A stretch of DNA of 64,000 nucleotides, taken from positions 112,978,020-113,042,019 of the forward strand of contig OZ025239.1 of NCBI GenBank assembly GCA_964019155.1, written 5' to 3'. A program made the position numbers and the translations under genes. The notes below the pieces were generated by a model. It was not told the origin of the DNA and made no database searches. It saw only the letters and a program-made list of their open reading frames with translations. Below are positions 11,743-23,239 of the stretch, piece after piece (position 1 is the stretch's first letter; every line of letters starts with the position of its first letter). The DNA is from Osedax fenrisi. Lineage: Eukaryota; Annelida; Polychaeta; Sabellida; Siboglinidae.

Positions 11743-12203
11743 CAAATATATCGCGAAGCAAAGATATAACAATAGTGTAGGGGGCTCCTTAGCCACGCAT
11801 TAATAGTTAACAGAGTCGCTGCTAGAAGTAGTATCGAAATCACTGAAATAGATTTAGATTTGATGCGATTTGCATACACAAATGTTTTCACGATTCCATT
11901 AAATTACGTGCAATATAAGTTAGTTTTTACTCGCCACATAGATATGACTAGCATTTAAAACCAAGCTATCTTAATGAGTGTTATATATTAGTAATATTAA
12001 TATGAACACTTGATTCTCATCATATAAATACTAATTTTAACATATTTTTTTATATTAAACAAAATATTGTTTGTTACGTATTTATATTATAAACAACAAA
12101 TTTATCGGAAAATTCAATCTATATAGGTGGCGCTGTTCATTTTGTGTGTAAAATCGAATTACGCGACATAGCATAAGTGTTATACCTCCCCTTTAAAACT
12201 CTT
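11743..12203 (+). mobile_element. hAT-type MITE, copy A
   Basis: This 461-bp non-coding element is flanked by an 8-bp near-perfect target duplication (GGTCATAA at 11735-11742, GGTCATAC at 12204-12211). The left end reads CAAATATATCGCGAAGCAAA then GATATAACA. The right end is a degraded inverse of this (AGTGTTATA...AAAACTCTT). The interior matches copy B (27388-27840, inverted) along its length, including GCTGCTAGAAGTAGTATCGA, CAATATAAGTTAG and GCATTTAAAAC. A TSD of 8 bp and ends starting CA are typical of the hAT superfamily. The element is non-autonomous and no transposase is present in the window. It lies in the putative intron between 11359 and 12586. Confidence 0.85.
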
Positions 12204-12585
12204 GGTCATACCCATATTCCAATAATATTGTAGCCAATGTGTTTATATAGGTGGATTAGATAGTTAAATGTGTTTAGATAGGTGCTTAATCATTATATAA
12301 GATTATATATTTTACAAAGACACTTTTCTTTAACTGGGTTGACAACTTCTTTGACTGCCCACTGGGCAAAAAGTGCCCAGTTAACATATTACAACATGCA
12401 TATTCTACAACTCGTTTTAGTATTTTAATTCAATACATTTAATATTAAGTTTAATATAAATTATTTATCGCGTAAACTAATTAACTAATTAACTAATAAT
12501 TAATTAATTAACGATACACGTATCGATTAACCACTACATAGCGCGAAGGGTATACGCATAAGTACATCATATATAATGTTTTCAG

Positions 12586-13046
12586 ACGTATGTGCTTCAT
12601 CGTCAACTGTCGATGTACCGTCTCCCCCGAAGAGGGAATTTGTCATCATTCGTAGGAAAAAAAAATACATTAAGAGAAATAGGCGAATTCGAGGGAGCTT
12701 GGGGAATTCGTCGCCACAACCTCAACAGCAGAACACCCCTAGTGTTAGTATGTTCACCGGCTCTACGTCAATCAACTTAGTCACGACCCCCTTTCACACA
12801 GACGTCCGCCGGCTTGACCCTACCGCTGAAGTGGGTTTCGATACTTCCTGTGAAACCCGAGCCGGTGGTGGGGTTAACGATTCCGGACAGTGGCGATCAC
12901 GGATTAGCTCTGGACACTACCTTAGCTTCACCGTTAGTACCGAGGTGTTGCGTAGCGAGGGTTCGGGAAGTCCACTTTTTGAACGGTTCTTGTGGGCAAC
13001 CTCCCGCACTATTGTGTTTTGCCCACCCCCCCTCCCCCATTTTTGA
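12586..13046 (+). CDS. Candidate coding exon, disordered basic/Ser-Pro-rich protein
   Basis: After an acceptor (ATGTTTTCAG) the frame stays open for about 153 codons in GC-rich sequence, starting DVCASSSTVDVPSPPKREFV. It contains a strongly basic run (RRKKKYIKRNRRIR) that would serve as a nuclear localisation signal. A Gln/Pro/Ser-rich stretch and a Gly/Arg-poor tail follow. The reading frame continues from 11293-11359 when spliced. The C-terminal part runs into poly-C and may be past the true exon end. GTTAGT donors within the exon are alternatives. Another frame (from about 12799) is also open and contains KPEPVVGLTIPDSGDHG, so frame choice is uncertain. No family was recognised. Confidence 0.35.
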
Positions 13047-13230
13047 AATTTTGCCCACACACTAAAATCTTATTTTTTCATTATAAATTATATAATTTCT
13101 TTAATATATCTTAGTGGCAATGTATTTTATTAGATAGTTTTTAATTTTTAAATAAACTTATATATAATTAGATTACATACCTATTTTGGAATTTTCCCCC
13201 TTTTCAAAAGCTTAACAAATTACTATGTTC

Positions 13231-13330
13231 GGGGATTAAGATATGGGGTAAGTAAACTTAGGGTTAGGGGTGGGGGATTATGATGTTGGGTAAGTTAACT
13301 TAGGGTTAGGGGTGGGGGATTATGATATTG
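13231..13330 (+). repeat. Two-copy ~45-bp tandem with telomere-like TTAGGG words
   Basis: The unit ATTA.GAT.TTGGGTAAGT.AACTTAGGGTTAGGGGTGGGGG occurs twice and starts a third time. Each unit holds the word CTTAGGGTTAGGGG, two TTAGGG-like motifs. It is too short to call an interstitial telomere. Confidence 0.7.
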
Positions 13331-13526
13331 TAATAACCTCGCGCGTACATCACGTGATATATAGGTCATATAGTTCACGCACACGCGCGCACACACGCAC
13401 ACACACGCAATGTATTACGTAACACATAGGTATTCACACATATGTCACGTGATATAGTCAAATCAACCAGTGGAATAGTTACCTATTAGTATGACACATT
13501 GATATATCACATTATAGTTTCTCCAC

Positions 13527-13582
<56 letters not shown>

Positions 13583-13706
13583 ACTTAATATATCGTATAT
13601 CTTATATCGTTAATATAAAACATGCGCTGAACTATTGACCTATATAAATAATGCACGTTTACATATTATAATCCGTATAATCCATATTATAATAATGCAG
13701 ACATAA

Positions 13707-13754
13707 GTTAACATCATAGAGCTAGAGAGCTTTCTCTCTAGCTCTATGGTTAAC
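13707..13754. repeat. Strong short hairpin
   Basis: GTTAAC...CATAGAGCTAGAGAG is followed by CTTT and then the reverse complement CTCTCTAGCTCTATG-GTTAAC. This gives a stem of about 20 bp with a small bulge and a loop of about 4 nt. It might be a foldback tip. The stem is short for an animal pre-miRNA. Confidence 0.6.
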
Positions 13755-14023
13755 ATGAAGGGCCTCGTATATCTCATTTAACTAAACGAGATCACGACAC
13801 TCTAGTTTTCATTAGATTCAGTCAATTATATCATAGACTATATGATTCCTAATCCTATTTAATTAGTAGAAACATAATAGAATATTTGTTTGTTAAGCGC
13901 TGTAAAAGAGTAAACAAAATATTATTTGTCGGTTAATTATCATATTTCGTAGTAGTTCGGAGATCGTCCGCTTTGTGGCGATACCTTATGTAGCCCTTCT
14001 TTCTAAAATCAAATATATTGGAA

Positions 14024-14290
14024 TATAAAATTTGCGAAGCGACGCCTTAACACTCCTTATATAGGCATGGTGATTAATAGAGTGATTAATAGAGTGATTA
14101 ATAGCTACTACCTACCGCTGCTAGAAGTTGTAACGAAGCACTACAATGGATCTAGATTAGGTGCGGTTTACATATAATAATATTTTCCTTGCTCTATTAA
14201 ATGATGAGTAATATAAATAGCCTTTACTCGCCACATAGATATATATATATAGCATTTAAAACAAACATATAGTATTGCTTTGTTATATAG
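14024..14290 (+). mobile_element. hAT-type MITE, copy C (truncated)
   Basis: The left end AAATTTGCGAAGCGACG...TAACACTCC resembles the TIR of copies A and B. The interior shares GCTGCTAGAAGT, CTCTATTAAAT, TTTACTCGCCACATAGATAT and GCATTTAAAAC in the same order. It stops matching after about 14290, so the right half is missing. A short tandem (GTGATTAATAGA x3) lies inside at about 14070-14103. Confidence 0.7.
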
Positions 14291-14933
14291 GGGAGGGAAG
14301 GGAGTAGTGGCCGTTTTAATTAACGCTTAAATGGTGCTTGATAGGATAAAAAGTTCTATATACAATATTTAGATAATCAAAATATCTATAATATATAGTA
14401 ACATTTTTTTTTAAATAATTAATTAATACTCTAATTTATTATATAATCATTTGTTGTCAAATTTTGACAAAAAACATGATTATATATATTTATGCTTATT
14501 TATGTGTAAGATTATGTGTATATATAATTAAATCATTGAATCAAATCAGGTGCGTATGCATCATAAATATAACTATTTAATATTACATAATTAAAAAAAT
14601 ATAAATTGAATACATTACGAGACACCTATCGCATTTTCTGGTACTAGCGGACACTACTAGAGCCTTGCCTTATTTTAGTGCCTTTTTAATGCCTAATCAA
14701 ACGTTTATATTATTAGGTTAAACATATTATATATAAAAGTGAAATCACAGTATTCTAGAACTATATGATTTCTAGTTAATTCAAAAAAATAAGAGCCTAA
14801 AATTCAGTATTTATCGATATATTAGAAATCTTCTGAGGCATATTAATTATCGGCCACTACCCCCTTCCCTACCCTATCTATCTTAATATTATGTAATTCT
14901 ATATAATTTTCATAAGCAATTTTTCTGGAGTAT

Positions 14934-14967
<34 letters not shown>

Positions 14968-15198
14968 TATAATATAAAAAGTTATTTACATTTTGTTTTA
15001 ATTTGACTAATATAATCGAATTACTATTATACAATGGAAAACGTGACTTTATCGTTAGGAGGGGTCACGGATACCGAAGTGAATGGAATTCAAATTATAC
15101 ATTAGAATTCCGTAATGAAACTAAATAAAGCCTAACTCGATGTATCTATAGATTATGTTGACGTGTTAGCTATGAAACATTCTCACTAACATACACAG

Positions 15199-15319
15199 CA
15201 CCGAAGAAGAGAATGAAGAACACGACAAGTTTATCCGAGAGATGAAGGACGACTTCGATGACCTCTGGACGGAGATACCTACAGACGACCTCTGCGACGG
15301 CTGGAATTATACGTTGTAG
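15199..15319 (+). CDS. Candidate acidic coding exon with stop codon
   Basis: An acceptor-like ACATACACAG is followed, one base in, by a GC-rich open frame TEEENEEHDKFIREMKDDFD continuing to DLWTEIPTDDLCDGWNYTL and a TAG at 15317-15319. The strongly acidic composition and balanced codons resemble real coding sequence rather than flanking DNA. The upstream exon (which must end in phase 2) was not found. The frame on the opposite strand at 15170-15358 is taken to be its shadow. A good GTAAGT donor lies 30 bp past the stop at 15349. So this may be a terminal exon with a 3'UTR intron, or a decayed gene. Confidence 0.35.
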
Positions 15320-15403
15320 CGTGACCTTGAGGTGAACCCTCCTAGATGGTAAGTACATCTTAACCCGTCTATTCGCCCATCTTATATTAATCGTTGCCTA
15401 TAG

Positions 15404-15472
15404 GACCCGGAAACACCGATGTTCTGCCTGATAACCGTATTGGTCAACTGGATCAAACAAAAGTACATATAA
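15404..15472 (+). CDS. Candidate short coding exon after a GTAAGT intron
   Basis: A GTAAGT donor at 15349 and an acceptor TTGCCTATAG at 15403 bound a 55-bp AT-rich segment. The following frame reads DPETPMFCLITVLVNWIKQK then YI and a stop. The preceding exon carries an in-frame stop before the donor in its best frame, so the two cannot both be coding in one mRNA as seen. It is a possible pseudogene or UTR. Confidence 0.25.
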   Translation, partial: DPETPMFCLITVLVNWIKQKYI

Positions 15473-15495
15473 TGTATACAGTATTCCTATAGGAA

Positions 15496-15533
<38 letters not shown>

Positions 15534-15736
15534 CTAGTATCCTTCCTATATGTTATTTACTTATTTAACTGAATAATACTTTACCTTATACGGGTACTTA
15601 GGATGTGATATTTTATATTTGTAACAAGTTGTGTTTTTTGTTTTTTTTTATTTCGTATATAATGACTTTCATTTTGTTATCTCTATTATTACATTTGATT
15701 ATTATTTTTAATAATTATTATCTATATCTCATTTAT
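15473..15736. other. AT-rich spacer before the right copy
   Basis: It contains a (TA)n tract at about 15500-15530 and T-rich sequence. Identity to base 1 onward starts within the (TA)n tract around 15734-15746. Confidence 0.5.
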
Positions 15737-17290
15737 ATATATATATGACATTTAAGTGTTTATAATAATTAACATATTATAATATTTATAATATTTAATA
15801 TACAACATTTTATTTTCATTATATATATATATATATATCATATGGATGTTATACGATTTCAAATGAATAAATATTTGTATACATATATGTATATATATAT
15901 CACTATATTAAACATATTTACCCATACGATTAATTTACGATATATATATTAGTATATATTAGTATAATAATAATTAATTAAGTAATTTTAAAATAATATT
16001 AACCGATTTACCTGTATGGGTAATTATATATTATTATTATTAAATTATATATAAATATTACCGGTCAAAATCTAAACATAGAATATAAATAATATACTAT
16101 ATATTCTTAATAAATGTCACTAAATCACGAGTTCTTTATGGTAATTTTCTGGCTATTATGAAATTAGGAGTAAAATGCCTACATTAGGCTTAATATCACT
16201 TTTTTGCATAATTGTATACAACTACTAACCTATTAGAATATGTAAATAAAAAGATAAATTACAAAATTTGTTTAATCCAAGTAAACCAATATTTGAAAAT
16301 AATTTGCCAAAGTTTTCGAAAAATGTTATAAATGTTGTGGACATATTTTTGCAAACTTTGCAAATAATTTTCAATTATTTTCGAAAAATATTCGAGATAA
16401 ATTGTAAACATATGTAAATTATAAATAAGCAAATATGTTTCAGTTATTTACGTAAATTTTTGCGAAAATAATTTGCAAAGTTGGCACATAATTTACAGAA
16501 TTTAATTAATATTTAGTCAACATCACATTTGCAAATCAAAAATAAATCATCTTGAGAATATACAAAAATAAAAGATATGCTTACCTATAGGCTTATATAT
16601 ATATGTATTTATAAGCCTACAATAACATTGTTTACTTCATTGAATGATTCAATAATTAGTTTAACTGAATAAACAGTGCACTGTTTATTCACCATGGTTT
16701 ATTAAGTAGTGTTTGCAGACCTATCCTCCGTTATTATTCATTGAATAACCGTTAATAATGACATTAAATATAATATATATATATAAATAAAAATTAATTT
16801 TAAAATAGAAACATTTATCTATTTTATATTTATTTCGTTAATCATAAATAATAGAAAGTAGATTTTTTTTAAATTTAAACATTTATCTGAAATACAATTT
16901 ATATTTTAAAATGTAATTAAATATTACTAATCTTAATGTATTACTTAATTTACATTAATATAGGATTTACAAACTTTGAGTTTTATTTTCAAAAAATATA
17001 CAGAAAGCCGCAAACTTTGTAAATTATTTACAATATTTTTAAAAATTCGTAAATAAATTTCGAAATTTTTTCATATATTGGTTCACTGGAATATATATAA
17101 ATCTATAAATAATTACTAATAGTATAATAACATTTTTGTAAATTAATTATTAAAAGAATAATATATATTATATAAAATATATAATATAATTACAATATTG
17201 ATATCACATATCGAACTTATAATGAATGAATTAGACTTTCAAAAAGAATATTGCTAAGATGGTATTTATTTACTTTTGAAATATATTTTT

Positions 17291-17566
17291 TCAGTTTGAA
17301 TACTATCAGGACCCGGCGATTCACCATTCTTAAGAGACAACATTGCATCACGGACTTCTGATTCAAGTATTGCAAGTGATTTCTCGTTGATATTAATCTT
17401 ATTTGGGAATTTAAGAATTTAGGTAAATAACTTAGTAGGTTATTGTCTAGTATAATTTAATAATTGTATAGTCTTGTAAAGTCTTTACAATATTCAGTCC
17501 ATGTCTTTGACAATGCTGCATTTTCGGCGACCAGTTTGTATTTGTTCGTTTCCTCTCGATCCTTGT
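17291..17566 (-). pseudogene. Non-LTR RT fragment (right copy)
   Basis: Same sequence as 1555-1830: an L1/RTE-like linker and RT entry motif ending PGPD on the minus strand, with the same breaks and the same fused junction to the gypsy protease. Confidence 0.7.
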
Positions 17567-18368
17567 AGCTGGAAAAACGCTTACTTCAGCTCCCGTATCG
17601 ATTAGATATCTATTATTCATGCAGGTATCCTGTAAATATAAGAGATTGGTATAGCCGGGAATACAATGTTATTGAGTTCCCGGCTTATTAGTTTCCCTGG
17701 TATGAGCAAGGTTTGCGGCACTTAGTGGCCTTATTACCGAACTTACTGTGGTAGTAACAGTCCGATTTCCTCTGTTCCTGTAGATTGGGTTTCTCTTCTT
17801 ATAATGTTTACCGAGTCAAATTTTATCATGGCATCAGCGCGTTCTGCTAAGGTATCTAGTGATAGGTCATTAGCTAAACCTGCTAGTATTTGTCGTGTGG
17901 ATATCGGTAGTTGTTCTAGGAATAACTCTTGGAATAATTCTGTCTGCTGTTGACCATCGTTTAGTCGTCGAATTGAATTTAATAATTCGGTGGGTTTTCT
18001 GTCTCCTAGGCCGTTAATATTTATTAATTCTCAGGCTTTCTCTCAGGGAGGTAGTTCTAAAAGTCTTATTAGATTTTGTTTAAGGTTATCATACTTACTC
18101 TCGGAAGGAGGGTTAGTAATAATGTGTATGAATTTTGACACAATGGAGTCATTCAATGAGGCGATTATATGGTGATATTTAGTATTATCATTAGTTATGC
18201 GTGAATTAATGAATTGCGATTCTACAATAACGAACCAACTAGCGACGTTGTGTTCCCATATTTATGGTAGTTTGATTGCGATCGTTGATATACTGGGTTG
18301 TGTTGTTGTGGTCGTATTGTTCGGGTTCTCGGTTGTGTTCATCTTTGTGTCCATCGTTGTCAAAAACT
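17566..18368 (-). pseudogene. Ty3/gypsy gag and protease remnant (right copy)
   Basis: Same content as 1830-2632: Mag-like Gag, C-x2-H-x9-C-x3-C knuckle and a DTGA protease motif at about 17588-17599. One visible difference is G to T at about 17824 on the plus strand. All inactivating breaks are shared, so decay preceded the duplication. Confidence 0.85.
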
Positions 18369-18383
18369 TGTCGGGGTCACCAA

Positions 18384-18677
18384 TGTAGGATTCTAGTTAG
18401 ATTCTACTTAATAGATTACGTGTATTAACAATGAACAACATGATTTATTAACTTGTGTCGAGATAGTAATAACGTGGTTATATCAAAGCCCTTTGGGCTT
18501 TGGTTATATATATACATGTGGACGTACGATGTGCGTCGCACATAGCCGTGCGTTAACGAGAATCAATTGATTATTTGTTCGTGTCTATTATATAGACGCG
18601 AACGCGATACGTTGTTCGATAGAGCGTGACGACGTTTACAGGAATGCATCTTGCTGTGTAGTGTGTGCTAGGCCGCT

Positions 18678-18680
<3 letters not shown>
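18384..18680 (-). mobile_element. Gypsy 5' LTR (right copy)
   Basis: Second copy of the 297-bp LTR, with TGTAG...CTACA ends, internal CAAAGCCC hairpin and TATA tract, and the PBS adjoining at 18370-18382. It is not a 3' LTR partner of the left copy: both LTRs have gag on the same side and belong to the larger duplicated block. Confidence 0.8.
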
Positions 18681-18722
<42 letters not shown>

Positions 18723-19578
18723 ACATACAAAATAAATACATAAATATATAAAATAACAATAACAAATTTATATATCTTAAAATATCGGAGATTATTAAAT
18801 CAGAATTAAATCAGGTTGTAATACCTAATTATTAAAACAGTAGAAAGATGTTTTAAAAACGTTTAAATCGGTTGTATTAAAACAGATTTTAAATCAGAAT
18901 GTTGGAAAATCTGATAAAAATTACTGTATAACTTCTTTAATAAGTATTTAAATCTGCTGTTATGGTTTGCTGGGTATACTAAATGATGACGGTATAGTCT
19001 GTATACTATATTGTAGTCACTATAACACTATTGTTGTATAATAACTATTAACGTATAAAGATGAGTACATAAAAATGTCTTTACGAGATGTCAACATATT
19101 TTGAAAATGATAATTTTACATTAAATTTCAACAAAAATGTATTATTATTTTTACCCTAATACAAAGTTTAATAATATTTCATAAAAAGGTAAGCGATATT
19201 TTTTGAAAGTAGTTGAAATATATACATTTCTTGGTAGGTATCTATTTATATTGATAGTAGACCTAACTTTAAATCCATATAAATATATTGAATACAAAAT
19301 TGTGTAGAAATTTTATATACTAAAAATATACTAAATATATATTAAAATCTTCCAAATATATAAATAATGTAACATTACAATTATTATTTAACGCCTACAT
19401 AATAAACCTTACATATATAATAAATAAAACTCTTAATACAGGAAATATTTCAAACATATATTCACATTATACTCCACATTACACGAAACAGTCATTACAT
19501 TAATTAATTAATTAAACTACACAATATAATTACATTAACATTTCGTGTTATAGGATATAAATGCAAGATAGTATTATT

Positions 19579-19624
<46 letters not shown>

Positions 19625-20252
19625 TTGTAATGTAAAATATAACTTAAGAAATAGTAGACAAAATAGTATACTAACAATCAAATGTACTACTTTTAATAAT
19701 AGTTTATTTATTGATTAGTTGAGTCAAGAAATGCAATTAACTGGAAAAGAATTAAGAAACTCTATAAGTTTGAAGATATTAAAGGGACAATAATTCAATA
19801 AATTCAAGATTCGAGAAATGAGATATTCTGAGAATGTATTTCAAAGCTGCAGCCATTACAAGTTTGTATTTAAAGGAAGCAGATTTATGGACAATGACGA
19901 AATGATATAAAACAACTATTATTTATTTATTCTTATCAAATATATCCCATAAATGGATAATTATCTATATATCTATCTAATAAATTATTTTACTATTTAT
20001 CTTAATTATAAAGTAACTAGTTCGATAAATAATTAATAAGATTATTATAATATATACATTAATATATTTTTTTACATTTTATTTCAATAATTGTTTTAAA
20101 AAATTAGATTTATAAATAAACAATACGATAATATATAATATTTAATATATAATATACGATATATATATAATAATATATACATTGCTATGACTAATAAAAG
20201 TTATATAGTGGAAATGACATCACTAAACACGAAAAGTCAATAATTAACTTGC

Positions 20253-20710
20253 TCATCGGATCTTCATGACAACGGTCAAAAAATATTTTAAAGACTTCTT
20301 TTTTAAATTATCAATTTTATATGTTAATCGATCATAGTAGTGTTGACGTTGCTGCTGTAGAGCCTCAGTTCTACCGTCTATGAACATAGATATCTCATAA
20401 CTAGTACAGTGGTCGTCTCTCATTTGGCCTATAATAATATAAGTTTCCACGCCAGCTAATCTGTCCACTTCGTCGCAGTATTTCACCCTATCCGCCCATT
20501 TAGTTTCATAGTGGCACGTTCTATTCAACATTTCGGTATAGTATTTGATTTTTCTTTGGTTTTCAGCGCCGGGTGGTAGATCGTATGTTAATAATGGTTC
20601 TATGATTTCGGGATGGGGAGCCTCGGTTTCGGGGTGGGTAGCCTCGGTTTCGGGGTTGCTTACGACAGCTTGGGAAGTTGTCGGAACGTCGCTGTCGTAG
20701 AGTGCGGAGT
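20253..20710 (-). CDS. Candidate terminal coding exon, unknown protein (right copy)
   Basis: Identical in reading to 4521-4978: acceptor CATCACGCAG on the minus strand, 151 codons and a stop. The absence of frame damage in either copy fits a recent duplication and gives no separate evidence of selection. The function is unknown. Confidence 0.45.
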
Positions 20711-22479
20711 CTGCGTGATGGAGTGGTTAATTAGGTGCGTGTATATGCGTGTGTGTGCGCGCGCGTGTTAAGGGTGATGATATTTGTTTTATTCAGTTGG
20801 CACGTAGTGTATTTAATAGATATTGTGATTATATTAAGTATCTAATTTAGTTTTTTTATTTTTGTGCAAAATTACAAAATCTGTTTTAAAAAACGTATAA
20901 AAAGGGTATAAATCATAAATTATGAAAATAAATTACTCTCGAATGACTCGCATTAAGAGTTATGAAACATAATGTTTCCATTATGGATATTATTGAAATT
21001 TCATATGCGGGTACATATGGGTGTGTATATCATAATACATTTTTAATTTGTTAATTTTTAGGTTTATTACCCACCAATCTGGTGTCAAAATAAAAGGTTT
21101 AAAAAATGTACATGGGAAAAGATATGGAAATTAGAATAAAATTACATAAATGTTTATTTTCCATAGAAATACTTTAGATACATACATTATATTTATAGAA
21201 CGACTGTAATATATGTAGTTTATATGCATTGTATTATTAGATTATTTAAAAAAATATTCTAGGATTTTTTTTTACTGATTATTTATATAATTATTGAAAA
21301 TATTTTTTTTATTTAAAATTAATTCACATAATTTATAAAAATTGAAGTAATCTATTTATGAAAAAAAAATTATTAGCTTACTATATAGAGCTACTAATTG
21401 AGATTAATTTTGATTATGTATAAAAAAAAAAAATTTGGTGCAATATGATCTCGACAAATTTGTTCATATTTTACATGAAGTTTTGTTAAAATCTATGATA
21501 TTTCATAGAATTTATTTTTAAAAATAAATATATCTTTAAAATTATAAATAAACATGTTTTTATCATATTTATTAATTTATTAAAAAAAATATTATTGAAA
21601 AAAAAAATTAGGGTATCTTTATATTTTTTTTGAAAATTTCACAGAAATGAAAAAAAAATTCTAGAATTTAACAAAAAATAATATAATCATATATTTAGAA
21701 TAAACTAAATATATTACATACATCCTCAACATAGTATACCTGCATATTTATTATTTCTATAGAAAATACACATTTATGTAATGTAATGCTAATTTCCCTA
21801 TTTTTTCCCAAACGTATTTTTGCAAACGTATACTACATCTAAAAAACTAAAATTATAAATCAATTTAGGTGTTACATATATTTAGTATATTACAATTAAT
21901 AAATAACATTCATTTATTTATATACATTTTATATACGAAAATAATATATATATATATATATATATAAATTATGTGTAATTTTAATGTAAGTTTTATTGTT
22001 TATTTATATAATAAAATATGTTAAAATACTAGATTATTATTTTCAATTAAATATAGTATTACATAATACTTATAATCACAATGAATATATTAATATTTAG
22101 TATCCTTAATATTCATACATTTTTATATATAAATTATTATTTTTGTTGTCAATAAATTATTAATTAAGATATAATAATTATAATAATTACGTATTTTTAG
22201 ATTAAATAATTTATATCTCTAATAATATCGAATGAATATATACATATAAAACATAGTATCATTATAAATACGAATATAATATTGTACTAACTCATATTTG
22301 TAACGGTATTTAATTGTCAAAATGATTAAAATGTAATTGTTATCATTAATAAATATCTAAAGGAAGTTGATTTTAATATATAATTATATAATTATAATTA
22401 ATGTTGATTGGATTCGATATATATATAAAAAAGGGGAAAAAAGTATTTTTATATAAATAATGATAATTGAATAATAATA

Positions 22480-22516
<37 letters not shown>

Positions 22517-22519
<3 letters not shown>

Positions 22520-22636
22520 TATTACTCACTATAGTGAGTATATATAGTAATGTAATACATTACTAATTCATATATAATATATATACATTGTAATATTTTA
22601 TAATACTGTATATTTCATGTAATAAATTACTAATTC

Positions 22637-22679
<43 letters not shown>

Positions 22680-22778
22680 TGTAATATTTTATAATACTGT
22701 ATATTTAATATTTTATATATATATATATAATAATAAATTAAATGTCATATAAAGGGAATTTACTATATATTACTATAC

Positions 22779-22830
<52 letters not shown>

Positions 22831-22937
22831 TATAATGTATAGTAATATATAGTAAATTCCCTTTATATGACATTTAATTTATTATTATATATATATATAT
22901 ATAAAATATTAAATATACAGTATTATAAAATATTACA

Positions 22938-22988
<51 letters not shown>

Positions 22989-23092
22989 GAATTAGTAATT
23001 TATTACATGAAATATACAGTATTATAAAATATTACAATGTATATATATTATATATGAATTAGTAATGTATTACATTACTATAGTGAGTAATA

Positions 23093-23095
<3 letters not shown>
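22517..23095. repeat. Large AT-rich palindrome at the end of the right copy
   Basis: The left arm (GAGTATTACTCACTATAG... at 22517) and right arm (...CTATAGTGAGTAATACTC ending at 23095) are reverse complements along about 250-280 bp, around a (TA)n centre near 22806. Matching landmarks include ACATTGTAATATTTTATAAT with ATTATAAAATATTACAATGT, and AAAGGGAATTTACTATATAT with its complement. Flanking (TA)n tracts extend the symmetry to roughly 22480-23143. The outer part of the left arm is duplicated-block sequence. The inverse arm is absent after the left copy at 6940. Confidence 0.9.
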
Positions 23096-23146
<51 letters not shown>

Positions 23147-23147
23147 G

Positions 23148-23239
23148 TATATAGTAAATTCCATTTATATGAAATTTAATTTATTTCGATTTAGATGTGT
23201 TAAATGAAATCAACATTAAAAATAAATTAAAAACGAGTA
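23148..23239 (+). repeat. About 90-bp repeat module (also at 23708-23802)
   Basis: TATAGTAAATTCCATTTATA...AACATTAAAAATAAATTAAA recurs at 23708-23802 with few changes. Its first about 40 bp also form the inner arms of the palindrome (about 22743-22783 and 22845-22885). The two longer copies flank the CGGACAC arm at 23240-23640. Confidence 0.75.

Larger units (their letters stand above)
13047..15198. other. Non-coding stretch with tandem repeats, microsatellites and a MITE relic
   Basis: It holds the TTAGGG-containing tandem (13231-13330) and a CA/CG tract (about 13378-13410). Further on are (TA)n tracts (about 13531-13578 and 14937-14965), a strong hairpin (13707-13754) and a MITE relic (14024-14290). 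A 23-codon frame at 15034-15105 (MENVTLSLGGVTDTEVNGIQ...) could be a small exon but has no supporting splice phase. Confidence 0.5.
15737..22676 (+). repeat. Right copy of the 6.9-kb duplication
   Basis: It matches bases 1-6940 almost perfectly. Both ends fall in (TA)n tracts. On the left, ATTTATATATATATAT at about 15731 precedes the match. On the right, the (TA)n near 22642-22676 continues into a palindrome instead of the sequence found after 6940. The non-coding stretches of this copy hold the same features as described for the left copy (24-bp palindrome at 16667-16690, (TA)n tracts near 18681-18718 and 19582-19617). Confidence 0.95.

Noticed and set aside
1..22676. The two 6.9-kb repeats as long terminal repeats of a giant LTR element
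   Set aside because: Each contains its own smaller LTR, PBS and gag remnant plus unrelated DNA. No TG/CA ends or PBS adjoin the 6.9-kb edges, and the middle has no pol gene.
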